Shown: one piece after another, positions 60,898 through 64,000 of the stretch
Layout of the letters: each line of letters opens with the position of its first letter
How positions within the stretch are numbered: the stretch's first letter is position 1
DNA from: Bacillus sp. OV322
Lineage (GTDB): Bacteria; Bacillota; Bacilli; Bacillales; DSM-1321
Length of the DNA: 64,000 nucleotides
Assembly: GCF_900112495.1 (NCBI RefSeq)
Contig: NZ_FOMA01000002.1
Coordinates: forward strand, 62,001 to 126,000
Reading direction: 5' to 3'
Notes under the pieces: generated by a model
Told to the model about the DNA's origin: nothing
Databases searched by the model: none
The model's input: the letters and a program-made list of their open reading frames with translations, nothing else
Made by a program: the position numbers and the translations under genes

Positions 60898-62788
60898 TCT
60901 GGTTTTTCCCTTTATTTGAAACGAACCAGAGCAGTCCTGCAAGGATTAAGAATAAAATGAATGGAAGCAGGTTACTCGCTGATTTTGCAGCGTCAGGTAT
61001 TGATATGCCGGCCGCAATTAAAATGGCAATCACAACACCAATCAGGGATTCACCTGCAATTAAACCAGATGCGAATAATGTACCGCGATCTACACGCAGC
61101 TTTCGTTCTTCCTTCGATTTTGCAGAGCGTTCCACAAAGTAGCGAACAAAACCGCCAAACATAATTGGAGCGCTTGTATGGACAGGAAGATAAATTCCCA
61201 CAGCAACAACCAAAGAGTTCAGACCAAAGAATTCAAGTGTAATGGCAATGGCTGCACCGATAAAAATCAGTGTCCATGGAAGGTCGCCGCCCAATACACC
61301 TTCAGCCAGGATTTTCATCAGGGCCGCTTTAGGAGCAGGCAGAGCTGGAGAGCCCATTACATACGCCTTGTTCATTAAAATCAGGATAAATCCAATGACA
61401 GAAGCAGAAGCAACTACACCAATCATCATGGCTACCTGCTGTTTCCATGGAGTACCGCCGACAATATATCCCGTTTTTAAATCCTGTGAAACGTCTCCTG
61501 CAACTGCCAGGGCCGTACAAACAATTGCAGCAACCGTCAAAGCTGCCACCATACCGTTCATGCCCGTAAACCCAGTCGCTTTATAAATCAGTGTAACGAT
61601 CAATAAAGTGGCAATCGTCATACCTGAAACAGGGGATGATGAGCTGCCGACAACTCCGACAATACGTGATGCCACGGTAACAAATAAAAATCCGAAGACG
61701 GCAATGGCGATAGCACCGATAATGCCGACATCAGTAAATGGCGTGAAAGCAATAATTAAAATGATAAGAAGGATGCCGATCCAGACATATTTTGCCGGCA
61801 TATCCTTTTCAGTGCGCAGTGAACCCGCCTTTAATTGGCCTCTATTGGCCTGTACACCTTTAATAGTGGCTACAGCGGAACCAACCAGAGTAGGAATCGT
61901 TTTAATGAGCGTGATCAATCCGCCTGTAGCAACGGCACCTGCACCGATATACCGGATATAGCTGTCCCAGATTCCCCATGCATCAAGCTTGGAAATAGGA
62001 ACATCTGCCGGGAATATAGCATGAGCACTGCCGCTTCCGAAAAAGCTGATGGCCGGAATCAGGACAACCCAAGCCAATAAACCGCCGCCAAGCATTTCCC
62101 CTGCTACACGCGGTCCAATGATATATCCGACACCCAATAGCGAAGGAAAAGCATCAAGGCCGACTACAGCATTTTTAAAGTGTGAGATTCCTGTTTCTAC
62201 CTCAGTTTTGAAGAGTTTAAAACCGTCTCCAAGTGCTTTTACAACACCGCCAATGGCTAAGCCGATACCAATCAGCTTGGCACTTGTGCCGCCTTCCTCA
62301 CCTGACTTAAGCACTTCTGCACAAGCTGTGCCTTCAGGATATGGAAGTGTTTCATGTTCTCTTACAATCAAAAGCTGGCGAAGGGGAACCATCATGAAGA
62401 CTCCCAGAAATCCGCCTGTTAATACGATAAACATGATCAGTCCCTGACTGACCGGAACCTTCCAGAGAAACAAGGCAGGAAGTGTGAAGACTGCACCGGC
62501 TCCAATCGCTTCACCGGCTGTTGTCATGGTTTGGACAATATTGTTTTCCAGGATTGAATTTCTGCGGAAAACCCCCCGAAGAATGGCCATGGAAATAACA
62601 GCAGCCGGAATGGAGGCTGAAACAGTTAAACCGATGAGCAATCCTAAATAGGCATTTGCTGCCCCGAAAATGACCGCAAGAATGATCCCGAGAATAATTG
62701 CAGTTACAGTTAGTTCAGGAAGAGATCTGGATGCGGAAACGTAAGGGACGAAATTACTTTCTTTCGAATTATTAGACAATTTTTCCAC
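60890..62788 (-). CDS. OPT-family oligopeptide transporter
   Basis: 632 residues with about 15 membrane segments. Begins FVPYVSASRSLPELTVTAIILGIILAVIFGAANAYLGLLIGLTVSASIPAAVISM, typical of the bacterial OPT branch, with TLPYPEGTACAEVLKSGEEGG and a later AGDVSQDLKTGYIVGGTPW. GTG 62788 is used; TTG 62779 has an alternative GGCGGTGG site. Substrates of the branch are oligopeptides or metal chelates. Translationally coupled to the PqqD-family gene. Confidence 0.9.
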   Translation of the reverse strand: MEKLSNNSKESNFVPYVSASRSLPELTVTAIILGIILAVIFGAANAYLGLLIGLTVSASIPAAVISMAILRGVFRRNSILENNIVQTMTTAGEAIGAGAVFTLPALFLWKVPVSQGLIMFIVLTGGFLGVFMMVPLRQLLIVREHETLPYPEGTACAEVLKSGEEGGTSAKLIGIGLAIGGVVKALGDGFKLFKTEVETGISHFKNAVVGLDAFPSLLGVGYIIGPRVAGEMLGGGLLAWVVLIPAISFFGSGSAHAIFPADVPISKLDAWGIWDSYIRYIGAGAVATGGLITLIKTIPTLVGSAVATIKGVQANRGQLKAGSLRTEKDMPAKYVWIGILLIILIIAFTPFTDVGIIGAIAIAVFGFLFVTVASRIVGVVGSSSSPVSGMTIATLLIVTLIYKATGFTGMNGMVAALTVAAIVCTALAVAGDVSQDLKTGYIVGGTPWKQQVAMMIGVVASASVIGFILILMNKAYVMGSPALPAPKAALMKILAEGVLGGDLPWTLIFIGAAIAITLEFFGLNSLVVAVGIYLPVHTSAPIMFGGFVRYFVERSAKSKEERKLRVDRGTLFASGLIAGESLIGVVIAILIAAGISIPDAAKSASNLLPFILFLILAGLLWFVSNKGKNQNV

Positions 62789-63119
62789 CGCCTGTTTGAA
62801 CTTTTAAAAACATAAAAAACATTATAGCACTCTAATTTTAAGGTATGCAATGAAAACTTTATATTTGCTATTTTCTGATAGTTGGCCACGCTTACTTTAC
62901 TGCATTAAAGGGATTTGACAGAGATCCATGCGTGAAACGGTTCATTCCGTTATTACTATTCTGTCACAACTTACAGCAATATATTTAACCTGGAAGGTTA
63001 TTATTGTCGTCAATTGCAGGGAAGTAGAAGCCTGGTTGTCAAGAATTATTCCGGCTTAAATGAAGTTTTAATTTTACTGCACTTACATGAAGCCAACTGC
63101 AAAATTTTAGTTTGACGAT

Positions 63120-63145
63120 GTTTAAAGAGTTTTGCTACAGGGTAA
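63120..63145 (+). promoter_or_regulatory. Sigma-B-like promoter upstream of the ABC binding protein
   Basis: GTTTAA, 14-base spacer, GGGTAA: a full match to the sigma-B pattern GTTTAA-N12-15-GGGWAW, 87 bases before the TTG start. The remainder of the 443-bp gap 62789-63231 shows no gene or recognised riboswitch. Confidence 0.6.
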
Positions 63146-63231
63146 ATAGCAGTAGCTTTATACATAATGCAGCTTCAATTTATTCTCAATAATTAAAAAA
63201 TTCAATTATTGGATCCAAGGGGGAAAGACTT

Positions 63232-64000
63232 TTGAAGAAAATAGGAGTATTAGGTTTATTTTTTGCGTTGATTATTGCACTGTCTGCTTGCGGAACTTCC
63301 GATGACGGAGGAAGCGGGAAGAACAAGACATACCGTGTGGGCATAGATACGACATATCCACCATTTGAATATGAAGAAGGCGGGAAGTATAAAGGGATAG
63401 ATATTGATGTAATGAATGCAATTGCTAAAAGCCAGGGCTTTAAAGTGAAATACAGTGCCATGGACTTCCTTGGAATCATTCCTGCTATGCAGGCGGGAGA
63501 TTTGGATATGGCCATTGCAGGCATGAGCATCACAGATAAACGGAAAAAGGTAGTTGACTTTTCAGATCCGTATTTCAATGCGGGCCTTAGCCTTGTTGTA
63601 AAGAAGGGCAATAAGGATATTAAGACTATCAATGATTTAAAGGGCAAGCAAGTGGCTGTTAAAAAAGGGACAACCGGTGCGGCATTTGCTGCAGAAAAGG
63701 CAGATAAGATAGGATTTAAGGTTGTTCAATTCAATGACAGCCCCTCCATGTTCCAGGAAGTGTCAAATGGAAGTTCAGATGTCCTGATCGAAGACTATCC
63801 GGTTATTGCCTACGCTATTTCCAAAAAAGATCTTGGGCTTGAAATTGTCGGGGACAGGCTGAATGGAGATAAATACGGCATTGCTGTTTTAAAAGGGGAG
63901 AACGGTGACCTTTTGAAAAAAGTCAACAAGGGCCTGGCTGAATTGAAGGAAAACGGAAAATACGATGAAATCATCAAAAAATATCTTGGTGATCAAAAAT
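63232..64000 (+). CDS. Amino-acid ABC transporter substrate-binding lipoprotein (cut by window end)
   Basis: TTG 63232 with AAGGGGGAAAG upstream; 256 codons are present and no stop is reached. Lipoprotein signal MKKIGVLGLFFALIIALSAC, lipobox LSAC with Cys20. Then a family-3 binding fold: YRVGIDTTYPPFEYEEGGKYKGIDIDVMNAIAKSQG, MAIAGMSITDKRKKVVDFSDPYF, LKGKQVAVKKGTTGA, and a C-terminal LLKKVNKGLAELKENGKYDEIIKKYLG. It resembles glutamine/arginine binding proteins (GlnH/ArtP). Permease and ATPase genes are expected downstream, outside the window. Confidence 0.93.
   Translation, partial: MKKIGVLGLFFALIIALSACGTSDDGGSGKNKTYRVGIDTTYPPFEYEEGGKYKGIDIDVMNAIAKSQGFKVKYSAMDFLGIIPAMQAGDLDMAIAGMSITDKRKKVVDFSDPYFNAGLSLVVKKGNKDIKTINDLKGKQVAVKKGTTGAAFAAEKADKIGFKVVQFNDSPSMFQEVSNGSSDVLIEDYPVIAYAISKKDLGLEIVGDRLNGDKYGIAVLKGENGDLLKKVNKGLAELKENGKYDEIIKKYLGDQK

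Noticed and set aside
62789..63231. T-box or riboswitch leader for the amino-acid ABC transporter
   Set aside because: No T-box motif, specifier stem or terminator/antiterminator pair was found; only the sigma-B-like promoter stands out.

Overview
The window looks like chromosomal DNA of a Bacillaceae bacterium (Bacillus sensu lato). Evidence: low GC, strong AGGAGG-type ribosome binding sites, frequent TTG/GTG starts, sigma-A promoters, purine and glycine riboswitches, CcpA-like cre boxes, and gene sets known from Bacillus (adaA/alkA/ogt, yhbD-bacE-bacF, amyX, galKETM, pepT, htpG, nagP-like PTS). No rRNA, tRNA, CRISPR array, prophage or transposase gene was seen. Species cannot be fixed from sequence alone.

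Layout. 1-7.4 kb: tail of a probable LysR regulator, a MocR/EamA divergent pair, an adaA-alkA-ogt alkylation-repair operon, and an ECF41 sigma factor translationally overlapped with an FAD oxidoreductase. 7.5-12.3 kb: a DUF3995 membrane protein, gluconate permease plus GntR regulator with its operator, and adenine deaminase behind a guanine-class purine riboswitch. 12.4-20.3 kb: a secreted protein of unknown function behind a sigma-B-like promoter, an M20 amidohydrolase, a glycine-riboswitch-controlled amino acid permease, a zinc metallopeptidase, a PbuE-like efflux protein and a TrmB-type regulator. 20.4-32.2 kb: a decayed short-chain dehydrogenase remnant, ArsR regulator, htpG, a PTS IICB, a DUF4023 micro-gene, the yhbD-bactofilin operon running into a DHA2 MFS pump, pullulanase and peptidase T. 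32.3-45.5 kb: MATE pump, small TPR-like protein, intracellular alpha-amylase, a two-component system with a DUF4825 lipoprotein, an orphan PTS IIC, Gfo/Idh/MocA oxidoreductase, RlmI-type methyltransferase, BdbD-like thiol oxidoreductase. 46-54 kb: a galactose operon galK-galE-galT-galM-galR followed by a GH36 alpha-galactosidase. 54-64 kb: DAACS symporter, alpha/beta hydrolase, ASCH protein, split ThrE exporter, methyltransferase, an OPT transporter overlapped with a PqqD-family protein, and the start of an amino-acid ABC binding protein cut by the window end.

The gene set is mostly catabolic: alpha-glucan (AmyX, intracellular amylase), galactoside (Leloir pathway plus alpha-galactosidase), gluconate and amino-sugar uptake, with CcpA-like sites at the gluconate and galactose loci, and purine and glycine sensing by riboswitches.

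The most distinctive structure not explained by genes is a dispersed family of 104-230 bp fold-back elements (seven recognisable copies with at least one end, one remnant) with about 25-bp terminal inverted repeats beginning GGCTSTTTTC. Five copies are flanked by exact or 7-of-8 direct repeats of 8 bp. They behave as a MITE; one copy has replaced the last codons of a lipoprotein gene and another sits on the stop codon of amyX. I did not find a gene cluster that I can defend as a wholly new system; the closest candidates are the OPT-PqqD pair, the yhbD-bactofilin-MFS unit and the MITE family.
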